From: Pseudoalteromonas galatheae
GTDB lineage: Bacteria; Pseudomonadota; Gammaproteobacteria; Enterobacterales; Alteromonadaceae
DNA length: 64,000 bases
Direction: 5' to 3'
Assembly: GCF_005886105.2 (NCBI RefSeq)
Contig: NZ_PNCO02000001.1
Coordinates: forward strand, 2,539,001-2,603,000
The translations under genes were made by a program, and so were the position numbers. Below, in pieces: positions 9,850-19,300 of the stretch. Below the pieces are notes generated by a model. The model had not been told where the DNA came from. It saw only the letters and a list, made by a program, of their open reading frames with translations, and made no database searches. The number at the start of each line of letters is the position of its first letter. The stretch's first letter is position 1.

Positions 9850-11919
9850 ATGCTCTCAGACAAACTAAAAAAAACCATCCGCCAAGCACATCAAAATGTC
9901 GCCTCTGCTTTAGATGGCTTTCGTCCTCGTCCGAGTCAAAATTATCTGGTCGCCGAAATCGCAAAAACACTCTCAGGTGATTATCACCGCACTCAACGTA
10001 TTTGCGTGATTGAAGCAGGTACAGGTACCGGAAAATCTTTAGCCTATCTACTCGGAGCGCTTCCTGTCGCACTCTCAAGTAAAAAGAAACTCGTCATTTC
10101 AACTGCAACCGTCGCCTTACAAGAACAATTGATCAACAAAGAGTTGCCGTTTTTAAAAGAACATTCAGGCATAGACTTCAAGTTTGACCTTGTAAAAGGT
10201 CGTCAACGCTACATTTGTGTACAAAAACTGATGGCTGCCGTCAGCGATGATGAGATGCAAATGTCGATGATGCCGACAACCAGCAGCCCACTTTCTCAAA
10301 TGGAGCAAAAATGCTTAAGAGAGTTAGCACTTGCATACCAAGAAAAGCGCTGGCAGGGTGACAGAGATAGCTGGGAAGACACAATTCCAGATAAAGTTTG
10401 GAATGTTATCGCTTGTGATAAACACGCTTGCCAACGACAATTAAAATCTCACCACTTATGTCCTTTTCATTTAGCGCGACAAAAGATCGCGCAAATGGAT
10501 GTGCTAGTGATTAATCACGCTTTGTTACTGGCCGACTTAGAATTGGGTGGTGGAACGATATTACCAGAACCAGAAGAAACATTTTATGTAATTGACGAAG
10601 CGCACCACCTGCCCCATATTACCAGAGATTTTTCTTCCGCCGCGGCGACGATTAAAGGCACTATCGAGTGGCTAGAAAAGCTACTTAAGTTTAGCGGAAA
10701 AATGGCAAATACCGTGGTTTCACAAAAAGCCATTGGGCAGAATTTCAAACTGAATGATGCAGCCAATGACGCTGCAAAGTACCTTAGAGCGGTAAGGGAT
10801 ATACTCGATCAGAGCGACTTTACTTATAACGATGACGATACCTACCGCTTTAGTCATGGCGAAGTACCAGAGGCGCTCACTGTAAAAGCAAAAGATATTG
10901 CGGATACCACGCAAGATGCACTGCGTTGTCTTACCAAGATGCATGATGCACTATCGGGCGATGTTTCAGACGGCGATGTGCAAGCTTTTTTAGCCGACCC
11001 GTTATTGGTTGAAAGCGGTCAATATATCAACCGGCTTGAGCAACTCAACAAACTCTGGTTTAGCTACGCGCGAAAAGGCGACAGCGTGCCTCATGCAAGG
11101 TGGATAAAACGCTTAGAATACAAACATCATCACGACCATTTACTTTGTGATTGTCCGATCGAAGTCGGCTATTATTTGAAGGATAACCTCTGGCGTGAGT
11201 GTGCAGGCGCGGTGCTCTGCTCCGCAACCCTCAGTGCTTTGGGCACATTCGATCATTTCGCCCACGAAAGTGGGTTGGCAAAAGAGCCAGGTGTTAAATA
11301 TATCAAAGCTGATTCTCCGTTTGATTATCCCAATCAAGCGACATTGCATTTGCCAAAAACCCAAACAGATCCAACGGATAAAGCCTTTAGCGATTATTTA
11401 GCGGATACCCTGCCAACCTATTTAGACACCAATAAGGCCAACCTTGTCCTGTTTGCCTCTTATTGGCAAATGAATCATGTGGTAGAAAAATTAAGAGGTA
11501 AAAATCTTAATATTTTGGTACAGGGTGAGCTTTCCCGTGATGCCTTACTCACTCGTCACAAAGCAAATATCGACTTAGGTCGCGGCAGTATCTTATTTGG
11601 TACACAAAGCCTATCCGAGGGGCTAGATTTACCCGGCAAATACCTAGAGAACCTCGTGGTGACTAAGATCCCTTTTGCCGTGCCAACCTCTCCTATTGAA
11701 GAGGCTCAAGCGGAATTCGTGCAAAGTAAAGGTGGGAATCCATTTTTATCTATCACTGTACCCGATGCTGCAAAGAAATTAGTACAAAGCTGTGGTAGAC
11801 TGCTGCGTAAAGAATCAGACTCCGGCCGTATCACCATCTTAGATAGACGTTTAGTTACAAAACGTTATGGCAAAGCCATGCTTGATACTCTGCCACCATA
11901 CAAAAGGCAAATTGATTAA
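9850..11919 (+). CDS. dinG: DinG, iron-sulfur XPD-like DNA helicase
   Basis: A 689-residue superfamily 2 helicase (E. coli DinG 716). Walker A AGTGTGKS is at 56-63. The four cysteines expected for the 4Fe-4S cluster are C123, C189, C194 and C204, and the DEAH box is at 249-252. The C-terminal helicase half contains GTQSLSEGLDLPG and QSCGRLLRKESD. DinG unwinds D-loops, R-loops and forked DNA with 5'-3' polarity during repair. It begins the dense + strand train that runs to ybaM; yfcA follows after a 2-base gap, so the two are probably cotranscribed. Pairing with polB across a shared control region fits a common stress response. Confidence 0.93.
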   Translation: MLSDKLKKTIRQAHQNVASALDGFRPRPSQNYLVAEIAKTLSGDYHRTQRICVIEAGTGTGKSLAYLLGALPVALSSKKKLVISTATVALQEQLINKELPFLKEHSGIDFKFDLVKGRQRYICVQKLMAAVSDDEMQMSMMPTTSSPLSQMEQKCLRELALAYQEKRWQGDRDSWEDTIPDKVWNVIACDKHACQRQLKSHHLCPFHLARQKIAQMDVLVINHALLLADLELGGGTILPEPEETFYVIDEAHHLPHITRDFSSAAATIKGTIEWLEKLLKFSGKMANTVVSQKAIGQNFKLNDAANDAAKYLRAVRDILDQSDFTYNDDDTYRFSHGEVPEALTVKAKDIADTTQDALRCLTKMHDALSGDVSDGDVQAFLADPLLVESGQYINRLEQLNKLWFSYARKGDSVPHARWIKRLEYKHHHDHLLCDCPIEVGYYLKDNLWRECAGAVLCSATLSALGTFDHFAHESGLAKEPGVKYIKADSPFDYPNQATLHLPKTQTDPTDKAFSDYLADTLPTYLDTNKANLVLFASYWQMNHVVEKLRGKNLNILVQGELSRDALLTRHKANIDLGRGSILFGTQSLSEGLDLPGKYLENLVVTKIPFAVPTSPIEEAQAEFVQSKGGNPFLSITVPDAAKKLVQSCGRLLRKESDSGRITILDRRLVTKRYGKAMLDTLPPYKRQID

Positions 11920-11921
11920 TA

Positions 11922-12701
11922 ATGTTTGAACTCGCTTTAGATCCCACAACTTGGGGGTTACTTTGCTTAGTCGCACTGGCTGCTGGATTTATTGATGCAA
12001 TTGCAGGTGGCGGTGGGCTGCTAACTGTGCCAGCCTTGCTTACTGCGGGCCTTCCTCCACATTTAACCTTAGGTACTAACAAGCTTGCCGCGAGTTTTGG
12101 TTCCTTAACCGCGAGCTTTACCTACTACAAAAAGCAGTTATTCAAGCCTAGCTTTTGGATTGGCTCCATTATTGCCACTGCGATAGGTGCCGTATTGGGC
12201 ACACTACTTGTCGACTTTCTCAGTATCGAGTTTTTAAACAAGCTTATTCCCGTAATTATCATCGCTGTCGCAATTTATAGCTTGTTCGGTAGGCTAAGCC
12301 CAACAGACTCCCATACTTTGCCTGAGGCTAACCGAGCACTCAAAATCAAACAATGGACACAAGGTTTGTCGTTGGGATTTTTTGATGGTATGGCAGGGCC
12401 TGGTACTGGCACGTTTTGGACTGCGTCCAACAGTATGCTCTATAAAATGAGCTTACTTTTAAACTGCGGCCTTGCTCGTTCAATGAACTTTGTTTCCAAC
12501 TTTATTTCGCTTATCACCTTTGTAGCCCTGGGTCATGTTAACTTTATGCTGGGTATCACCATGGGCGCATTTTTAATGTTTGGTGCTTGGCTTGGTGCGC
12601 ATTCAGCTATTAAGTTTGGCAACAAACTGATCAAACCTCTCTTTAACACTGTGGTTATTGTACTTGCGGGCAAGCTTATTTTTGAGGCTTACTTCTCGTG
12701 A
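11922..12701 (+). CDS. yfcA: YfcA-type TSUP (TauE/SafE) membrane permease
   Basis: The 259-residue protein is mostly hydrophobic with about eight predicted membrane helices. It has the hallmark N-terminal repeat AGFIDAIAGGGGLLTVPAL and the later repeat segment LGFFDGMAGPGTGTFW, both as in E. coli YfcA. TSUP proteins move sulfonates, sulfite or other organic anions across the inner membrane; the substrate of YfcA itself is unknown. It starts 2 bases after the dinG stop and its TGA overlaps the GTG start of priC, so translational coupling with both neighbours is likely although the functions are unrelated. Confidence 0.9.
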   Translation: MFELALDPTTWGLLCLVALAAGFIDAIAGGGGLLTVPALLTAGLPPHLTLGTNKLAASFGSLTASFTYYKKQLFKPSFWIGSIIATAIGAVLGTLLVDFLSIEFLNKLIPVIIIAVAIYSLFGRLSPTDSHTLPEANRALKIKQWTQGLSLGFFDGMAGPGTGTFWTASNSMLYKMSLLLNCGLARSMNFVSNFISLITFVALGHVNFMLGITMGAFLMFGAWLGAHSAIKFGNKLIKPLFNTVVIVLAGKLIFEAYFS

Positions 12702-13297
12702 GTACAGGACTTATCAAGCTTGAGCAACAAGTCAGCCGCTTAAAGCAACAAGCAGCGCAATTTGACTCAGCAAAATGGTTTGATAAGAATCGTTATATGC
12801 AGGCACAGCCCAGCTTATTTGATGCCCGTGTATTTCGCACTAAAAGCTTAAAGCTCAGCGACTATGTTGAAGAAATAGTAGAAGCAATGTCCCATCTGCC
12901 GCCAAGCGAACAGCGTCACGCCTTTGCATTCGCCATCGAACGAATAGGTTCGCAAATGGAAGCTGTGTTGAAGGTGTTAAAATCAACCCCTGTCTGGGCG
13001 AAAGAAAACAAACTGAATACACCAAAAAAAGCCAAAGTGTATAAGAAGGCAGTGCAGAAGATTATGCAGTCGTCCCATGAGTTATATCAGGAGCTGTCGC
13101 AAAATCATGAATTTGAGCGTCGGTTGCAAGAAATGATTGACCTCAGAAGACTACAGATGGATAAGGCAGCTCCCTCTCAGGCTGCCAAACTCAATGCCGA
13201 AATATTAGCCCTTCATGCTCGTCTTGGCCGCTGTAGAAAAGCCATTTCGGCCACAGAGCAAAAAATTCAAGAAGTTGAGAAAAGTCAGAGCCGTTAA
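12698..13297 (+). CDS. priC: Primosomal replication protein PriC (N'')
   Basis: A 199-residue, strongly helical, basic protein (E. coli PriC about 175). The C-terminal half carries the conserved block HEFERRLQEMIDLRR and LHARLGRCRKAI, matching the family core. PriC remodels stalled forks and helps reload DnaB independently of PriA. The GTG start at 12698 overlaps the yfcA stop as GTGA, and its own TAA shares a base with the ATG of the next gene. Together with polB and dinG it gives this stretch a replication-restart character, though that may be coincidence of gene order. Confidence 0.85.
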   Translation: MSTGLIKLEQQVSRLKQQAAQFDSAKWFDKNRYMQAQPSLFDARVFRTKSLKLSDYVEEIVEAMSHLPPSEQRHAFAFAIERIGSQMEAVLKVLKSTPVWAKENKLNTPKKAKVYKKAVQKIMQSSHELYQELSQNHEFERRLQEMIDLRRLQMDKAAPSQAAKLNAEILALHARLGRCRKAISATEQKIQEVEKSQSR

Positions 13298-14202
13298 TGC
13301 TTTACTACCACCCTATTTATAGCGAGCTAAATCTACCTGAAAAGCACCGCTTCCCTATCAACAAGTATAAAAAATTATACCAACGAATAAACGCCAGTAA
13401 GTTTGCTAAATTTATCAAAGAACCCGAGCAAAAAATCACAGCTGATGCGCTACAACTTTGCCACGATAGTAATTACGTTGATGCCTTTTTAAACGGCACG
13501 TTGAGCGAAAAAGCCATTAAGAAAATGGGCTTTCCTTGGAGTGAACAACTCGTACAGCGCACTTTGATTTCTTTAGGGGGCGGTCTAGCGGCAGCAAAAT
13601 ATGCGCTCGAATATGGATTTGGAGCAAACTTAAGCGGCGGCTATCATCACGCACATCGCGATTTTGGTAGTGGCTTTTGCATATTTAATGATTGGGCGGT
13701 GGTCGCAGCAACGCTCATTGCCCATCAACAGGTTGAGCGCGTGCTAATCTTTGATTGTGACGTGCATCAAGGCGATGGCACTGCAACAATCGTTGCAGAT
13801 AGAGACGATATCATTACTTGCTCCATCCACTGTGAAAGTAACTTTCCTCGCGTTAAACCGCAATCCGATTTGGACTTTGCCTTGCCTGTGAATACACAGG
13901 ACGCGCAATATGTGGCAACCGTCCGCGAAGCCTTACAACTGGCAGTTCGATTATACCAGCCAGACATCGTCCTCTATAACGCCGGCGCAGATGTGTATCA
14001 AGGTGATGAACTAGGACACTTTAGTGTTTCAAAGCAAGGTGTTAGGGCTCGAGATTCGATTGTATTTGAGTATGCGCATCATCTTAATATTCCATTAGCT
14101 TTTGCCCTAGGCGGAGGCTATCAGCGCGACGTTGATCATCTTGTAGATATACATCAACAAACCTTTTTGGCTTTGTTCGATAACCCCGCTATTATGATAT
14201 AA
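13297..14202 (+). CDS. Histone deacetylase-family (zinc) deacetylase
   Basis: A 301-residue protein of the arginase/deacetylase fold. The active-site histidines are in GGYHHAH (H117, H118). The zinc ligands are D155 and H157 in CDVHQGDG and D232 in NAGADVYQGD, and the catalytic tyrosine is Y275 in GGGY. All key residues are present, so it should be an active amidohydrolase. Bacterial members act on acetyl-polyamines, acetyl-lysine proteins or small acylated metabolites; the substrate here is not evident. It begins at the last base of the priC stop codon, so it is translationally coupled to priC. Confidence 0.85.
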   Translation: MLYYHPIYSELNLPEKHRFPINKYKKLYQRINASKFAKFIKEPEQKITADALQLCHDSNYVDAFLNGTLSEKAIKKMGFPWSEQLVQRTLISLGGGLAAAKYALEYGFGANLSGGYHHAHRDFGSGFCIFNDWAVVAATLIAHQQVERVLIFDCDVHQGDGTATIVADRDDIITCSIHCESNFPRVKPQSDLDFALPVNTQDAQYVATVREALQLAVRLYQPDIVLYNAGADVYQGDELGHFSVSKQGVRARDSIVFEYAHHLNIPLAFALGGGYQRDVDHLVDIHQQTFLALFDNPAIMI

Positions 14203-14229
14203 ACTTAAAAGGAATGTGCAGGAGGCTGT

Positions 14230-14502
14230 ATGAAGTTACATGATGATATTCATAATTATTATGAAAAGTTAGTAGTCGAACATATCGTCCGTCGTAAGTT
14301 AGATAAAATCTATGATGAGGACGTAATGGCTGACTTTTGTTGTACCGTTTTGAACCAACTGCCATCGCGCTATATTCGCTACGATGTAGACATGGAGTTT
14401 TACCTGCCTCAGCCCGAGCGTGCGAAGATGGAGCAAGCGGTAGAGCGTGCAATTGATTTTGCCATTGCACAAATCGCTAAAAAGGAACAATTTCAAGTAT
14501 GA
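14230..14502 (+). CDS. ComFB-family small protein
   Basis: A 90-residue protein with the layout of the late-competence ComFB domain: an N-terminal helix ([14 protein letters not shown]), a middle segment containing the paired cysteines [15 protein letters not shown], and a charged C-terminal helix. In Bacillus comFB lies in a competence operon but is dispensable. In proteobacteria the domain is an orphan of unknown role, sometimes linked to cyclic-dinucleotide signalling. AGGAGG at 14220-14225 precedes the ATG. Its stop overlaps the next start as ATGA (14499-14502). Confidence 0.7.
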   Translation: MKLHDDIHNYYEKLVVEHIVRRKLDKIYDEDVMADFCCTVLNQLPSRYIRYDVDMEFYLPQPERAKMEQAVERAIDFAIAQIAKKEQFQV

Positions 14503-14657
14503 GTACCCCTTTAGAACAAGCACCAACTCATGTAAAACTTGCTGTCGACCTCATTATGTTGTTGGAGGAGCATGATCTTCCTGCGGAGGAAGTCATTGCT
14601 GCACTTGACATTGTCAGATCTGATTTTCAAAACAAACTAAACAACCAAAAAACTTAA
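14499..14657 (+). CDS. ybaM: YbaM-like small protein (DUF2496)
   Basis: A 52-residue gene too short for many gene finders. The product has the block [13 protein letters not shown] followed by ALDIVRSDF, which closely matches E. coli YbaM (53 residues, [13 protein letters not shown]...ALDIVKRDY). The start codon overlaps the stop of the ComFB-like gene (ATGA), so it is expressed by coupling at the end of the dinG train. In Escherichia ybaM follows priC, so its presence two genes after priC supports the assignment. The function is unknown; it looks like a compact acidic helical protein. Confidence 0.85.
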   Translation: MSTPLEQAPTHVKLAVDLIMLLEEHDLPAEEVIAALDIVRSDFQNKLNNQKT

Positions 14658-14712
14658 CATTAAATATACATTTAAGTCATACTTCTATTTTAACCTTAGA
14701 CTCTAATCGTTA

Positions 14713-14738
14713 GCGGTTGTGCAAAACGGCACAACTGC
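14713..14738 (+). promoter_or_regulatory. Inverted repeat in the leader of the NPP1-like gene
   Basis: GTTGTGC (14716-14722) pairs with GCACAAC (14729-14735), and the stem extends to about 10 bp with one G-T wobble. It ends 8 bases before the AAGGA ribosome-binding site (14746-14750) of the next gene. No T-run follows, so it is not a terminator. It could be an operator or an mRNA hairpin affecting translation. Confidence 0.45.
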
Positions 14739-14757
14739 ATTTATTAAGGAAAGCAGT

Positions 14758-15552
14758 ATGACAACAACACAACTCCCCTTATTGTCCCTCGCAATTGTTG
14801 CAGCGTCTACACAATACGCTTACGCCAATGACTTTGCGGCATTAGACGAAGCCCTACCAGCACCCTACATTATCAATGGTACTGAACCTGTGTTCGATTT
14901 TGACGGTGATGGTTGCCTCCCGAGTGCTGGGATCAGTAGAACTGGCGTGCAAAATTCAGGGCTAAAGACATCGGGGCGCATCACAGGTGATTGCCGAGAT
15001 AATCAATTTTTAAATACTTCTAATACTGTGCATCGCTACGCTTGTAAAACCACTGCTAGCGGCGAGTATTGTGGACATTTCTATGCACTTTACTTTAAAA
15101 AAGACCAAGTGTTTGATTATTTTGGTGGTGGTCATCGACATGACTGGGAATATGCGGCGGTATGGACTCGAGATGGCATAGTTACACACGGTAGCTATAG
15201 CGCACATGGTGACTTATTCACTAAACCCGCCAATGAGCTACCATTCGAGAACGGTCATTTAAAAATTGTCTATCACAAAGATGGTATTTTGACCCATGCA
15301 CTACGCTTCGCCAAATCAAACGAAATCGCTGAAAATAATTATCATCGCTTTGTTACTCCCACAGTCATTAGTTGGAATAAAATGACTGGGGATGGAATTT
15401 CCAACTCCGAATTACGAGAAAAGCTAAATCAGTATGATTATGGCTCCGCCACCCTGCCCGTAAAAGATAATCGTTTCCTCAATAACCTCAATCGCTTTAA
15501 ACCAGGTGACTATCCAACTTACGCGCAAAGTGATGTAGATAACGCTCAATGA
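14758..15552 (+). CDS. Secreted NPP1/Nep1-like protein
   Basis: A 264-residue protein with a signal peptide (about 1-23, ending AYA) and the defining NLP heptapeptide GHRHDWE at 125-131. In the family the acidic and His residues of this motif bind the divalent metal needed for activity. Cysteine pairs are visible at 53/79 and 96/105. Nep1-like proteins of fungi, oomycetes and some bacteria bind glycosylinositol phosphorylceramides in eukaryotic membranes and lyse dicot cells; many relatives are non-cytolytic. The start chosen is the ATG at 14758 with AAGGA upstream; an in-frame start 13 codons earlier would disrupt the signal peptide. It is monocistronic. Confidence 0.85.
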   Translation: MTTTQLPLLSLAIVAASTQYAYANDFAALDEALPAPYIINGTEPVFDFDGDGCLPSAGISRTGVQNSGLKTSGRITGDCRDNQFLNTSNTVHRYACKTTASGEYCGHFYALYFKKDQVFDYFGGGHRHDWEYAAVWTRDGIVTHGSYSAHGDLFTKPANELPFENGHLKIVYHKDGILTHALRFAKSNEIAENNYHRFVTPTVISWNKMTGDGISNSELREKLNQYDYGSATLPVKDNRFLNNLNRFKPGDYPTYAQSDVDNAQ

Positions 15553-15599
15553 TCATTACGAGCAACTTGCTTCGCTGACTGGTGAACTAATTCAATGCG

Positions 15600-16064
15600 T
15601 TAGCCAACATCTTGCTGTTGCCTGCGCATTTTTGCTCGCTCTAGTTTATATTGTGCAAAGAAGATACTATCCATTTCACTCGTTTGCGGATCGATAAAAT
15701 AGGCGATATCGCTTCGGTGTGGTTCAGGTGAAAAGTGCTTGCCATCTTCCCAATAAAGCACAGCATGTTTAACTAACTCACCAAGGTAGGTGTGATCCCA
15801 TGCATAATGGCTAAAGCCATAGTGTTCCCCCAAATTAGGTGAATATTCTTTTTCAATATATTTCGCCTGCCCGGTATTTTTGTAATCCGCAAATTGTTTA
15901 GCATCTTGCTCCGCCGATTGTGGATCAGTGAAATAGGCAATATCACACCTAGGTGGTAAGGCTTGAGGTAATCCAAACTTATCCGTAACACCACTGCACT
16001 TTACGACTATCCATTGCACAAAATGCGCTCCGATAATATGGTCCCATTTTAACGCAACGTACAT
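15600..16064 (-). CDS. Unrecognised protein with an internal duplication
   Basis: A 154-residue protein without a signal peptide. It contains two copies of a ~30-residue unit: RCDIAYFTDPQSAEQDAKQF at about 39-58 and RSDIAYFIDPQTSEMDSIFF at about 117-136, each followed by A-x-YK. Each unit is preceded by a Trp/His-rich stretch (YVALKWDHII and HYAWDHTYLG). The units look like repeats of one fold, with conserved Asp, Tyr and Pro. I do not recognise the family. A perfect AAGGAGG lies 5 bases before the ATG, so it is very likely translated. It is convergent with the NPP1-like gene and stands alone. Confidence 0.7.
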   Translation of the reverse strand: MYVALKWDHIIGAHFVQWIVVKCSGVTDKFGLPQALPPRCDIAYFTDPQSAEQDAKQFADYKNTGQAKYIEKEYSPNLGEHYGFSHYAWDHTYLGELVKHAVLYWEDGKHFSPEPHRSDIAYFIDPQTSEMDSIFFAQYKLERAKMRRQQQDVG

Positions 16065-16350
16065 ATAACCTCCTTTTGAACATCATTTATCAATTATTGC
16101 TAAGAACTGATCATACTCGGCTAAGTTTAGCCACTTCTATTGATCTTACTAGTACAAGTTCATTTGCCTTTAATTCAGATCAAAAAGTTTTTCAAACTAC
16201 AAAAAAGCGTTACAAGGTATTACAAAAGTACGTTTTATCGCTGATTTTTGCTAATTTATCGCGAACTTTGGTAAACGTGAAATTCATCTTACTGGCACTT
16301 TTTTTACATCACACTACAATGCAGAAAAAGCAAGATTGGAAATATACTAA

Positions 16351-19300
16351 ATGAACGTGACACGCAGTTCGCTAAAAAATCCAGCGAGTGTAATTGTCAT
16401 CTTGGTGTTGATTATTTTATTTGGGCTGTTAAGTATATTTAAACTGCCCATACAGTTGACACCAGATATTGAGCAACCACAGATCACGATTTTCTCGGGA
16501 TGGCGCCAAGCAGCACCAGAAGAAATAGAATCGGTGATCATCGAACCGCTAGAAAATGCGGTAAAAAACACACCCGGTGCACTTGAGGTTAATACTAACA
16601 TCAATCGTGGTAATGGCTCTATTACACTAACATTTGCGGTGGGTGCAAATATGCAACAAGCGATGTTAGATGTGCTAACAAGCTTAAATCAGGCCCCACC
16701 GTTGCCACTTGATGCGCTAGACCCAGTCGTTTTCGCCGGCGGTAATAACGGTGAAGCAGCAGCCACTTTGCTGGTCACGCCCAAAGACTATCAGTCAAAT
16801 AGTCTTGATTTTGATATGGCGCAGTTTCAAAAGCAAATCGACGAGTTTATTGAACCAAGACTTGCACGTATTCCTGGCGTAGCACGCGTTGACCTTGCGA
16901 GTGAGCGGCCAAAAGAGCTGCGTATTACTTTCGACCCACACAAAGCCGCCGCGCTTGGTATTAGTTTAGATCAAATCAGTAATGTACTTGCGAGCTCTCG
17001 CGATACCTCTGGAGGTCTCGCCAACGTTGGACGTCGCCAATATACCGTGCGATTCACCGGCCAATACGACCTTTCCAGTATGGCCCAAATGCGTGTCGGC
17101 TATTCTGGGGACAGGCCTATCTACTTAGGTGATATTGCAAGTGTTGAGCGCACCTTCTCAGACCGTTTGGGCATGAGTGGCCGCAATGGTAAACCGGCCT
17201 ATTATATTCGGATCTCGCGGGCCAACGAAGCAAATACCGTTGCCTTGCTTGATGAGATCAACCTTGCAATTGATGAACTAAACCAAGGGCCGCTGGCTGA
17301 GAATGGCTTATCAATTGAACTCAGCTTTGATGCCTCCGTCCACATTCGTAATGCACTTTCTTTAGTAAAAAGTAATTTAGGCCTTGGGGTACTCTTATCT
17401 TGTTTAATTCTGTGGCTATTTTTTAGAGGCTTAAAAGCAACCTTGGTGATTGCAGCTACAATCCCAGTTTCATTGATGGTCGCCTTTTTAGCACTTAATA
17501 TCTTTGACCGTAGTCTTAATGTGATCTCGCTGGCGGGGTTAGCATTTGCAGTGGGCCTTGTACTAGACGCCGCAATCATAGTCCAAGAGAATATCTCACG
17601 CTTAAGAGCAGAAGGATTCGATAACAAAAAAGCCGCCTTAAAAGGAGCAGCACAAGTGACCGGAGCATTATTTGCTTCGACAACCACCAGCGTCGCCATC
17701 TTTTTACCTATTCTCTTTATGGCAGGTATTGAGGGGCAACTATTCTCCGATTTAGCACTGACACTTTCGATTGCCGTTATTGCGTCAATGTTGTGTGCTA
17801 TTACCCTTATTCCACTGGCAAACCATTTGTGGCCAGACTCTGAACTAAAGCCAGATCCTTATCATAAATACTGGCAAAAGCTCACCAATTTCATCATGAA
17901 GTTGACCAATAATAGAGTAAAGCAACTTACTTGGATTGCCGTATTATTGGGTGGCTCGGTGGTTACAACCATGACCATGCTGCCAAAAACTGACTTTATG
18001 CCAAGAGCCCCCACCGATGGCTTTTTCTTTAGCCTAGTGACACCACCTGGAGGCAACGTACAGTTTATGGAAGAAGAATTGCTGCTGCGTGTTAAAAAGC
18101 GCTTAATGCCCTATTATCAAGGCGAAAAAGAACCTGGTATTAAAGACTTTAATTTCTATGCGTTTGGTTCTAATGCAGGGGGTTTTATCTACTCAGCCGA
18201 CCCTCAACGTGTGGAAGAGTTGATGAAAGTGGCCAAAGAAGAAATCTTCGTTGACCTTCCCGATACTCAAGTGTTTTTCTTTCGCGGCTCCATGATCCAA
18301 GTCGCCAACGGTGGCGATGGTCGCGATATCAATATTGACCTTACAGGTCCCAATATGGACGACTTAATCTCAGGTGCGCAAGTGGCTTTGCAAGCAGTAC
18401 AAACCGCGCTTCCAGAGGCAACTGCCAGACCTCAGCCGCGATTGGATATGGCAGAGCCAGAGCTTAGATTAACGCCTAACGATCGCAGGATCACCCAAGC
18501 GGGATTAACCCGTCGAGATGTGTCTCAAGCGGTACAAGCTTATACCGGTGGATTATTCGTCAATGAGTATTTTGATGGTAACGAGCGTATGAACGTTATT
18601 CTTCGTGGTATCCCTTGGCAAAGCCCTGAGGAACTAAAAGCCTTGCCTATCGTAACGCCTCAGTCAGGAATTCAAACTCTCGGCGAGTTGGCAAATATAG
18701 AACGTACGGTTGGCCCAACGCAACTGCGACGTGTCAACGGCCGTCGCACGGTCAGCATTGTTGTCACACCTCCAGCTGATATGAGCCTGCAGCAAGTGCA
18801 AACCATCTTGAGTGAACAGGTAATGCCAAAAGTGCGCGCAAGCCTGCCGGCCAGTGCCGGTGCTATTTTGGCGGGGAATGCGCAAAAGATGAATTCCGCA
18901 ATGGAAGAAATGGCACTGAATTTTGTCCTTGCGTTGTTCATTTTGTTTTTGTTGATGACCGCGCTATTTAAGTCTGCCAAAGACAGCGCCTTGGTATTGT
19001 TAGTGATGCCACTGGCTATCGCAGGTGGCGTGCTGGCTCTGTATATCTTAAACCTCTTTACCTTCCAGTCCTTGGATTTACTGACCATGATAGGCTTTAT
19101 CATCTTGCTTGGACTGGTCGTAAATAACGCCATTTTGCTGGTGGATCAGACTCGCGTTGCGATGGCATCAGGCATGAGCCGTGAAGCGTCGGTCAGACAA
19201 GCGGTGTTACTAAGAGCAAGACCCGTTTACTTGAGCACCTTAACCAGTCTGTTTGGCATGCTGCCACTCATGCTCATGCCAGGCGTCGGCTCAGAAATCT

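Noticed and set aside
17202..17699. 165-codon open frame opposite the RND pump gene
   Set aside because: Antisense shadow of a well-conserved transporter with no start signals of its own.
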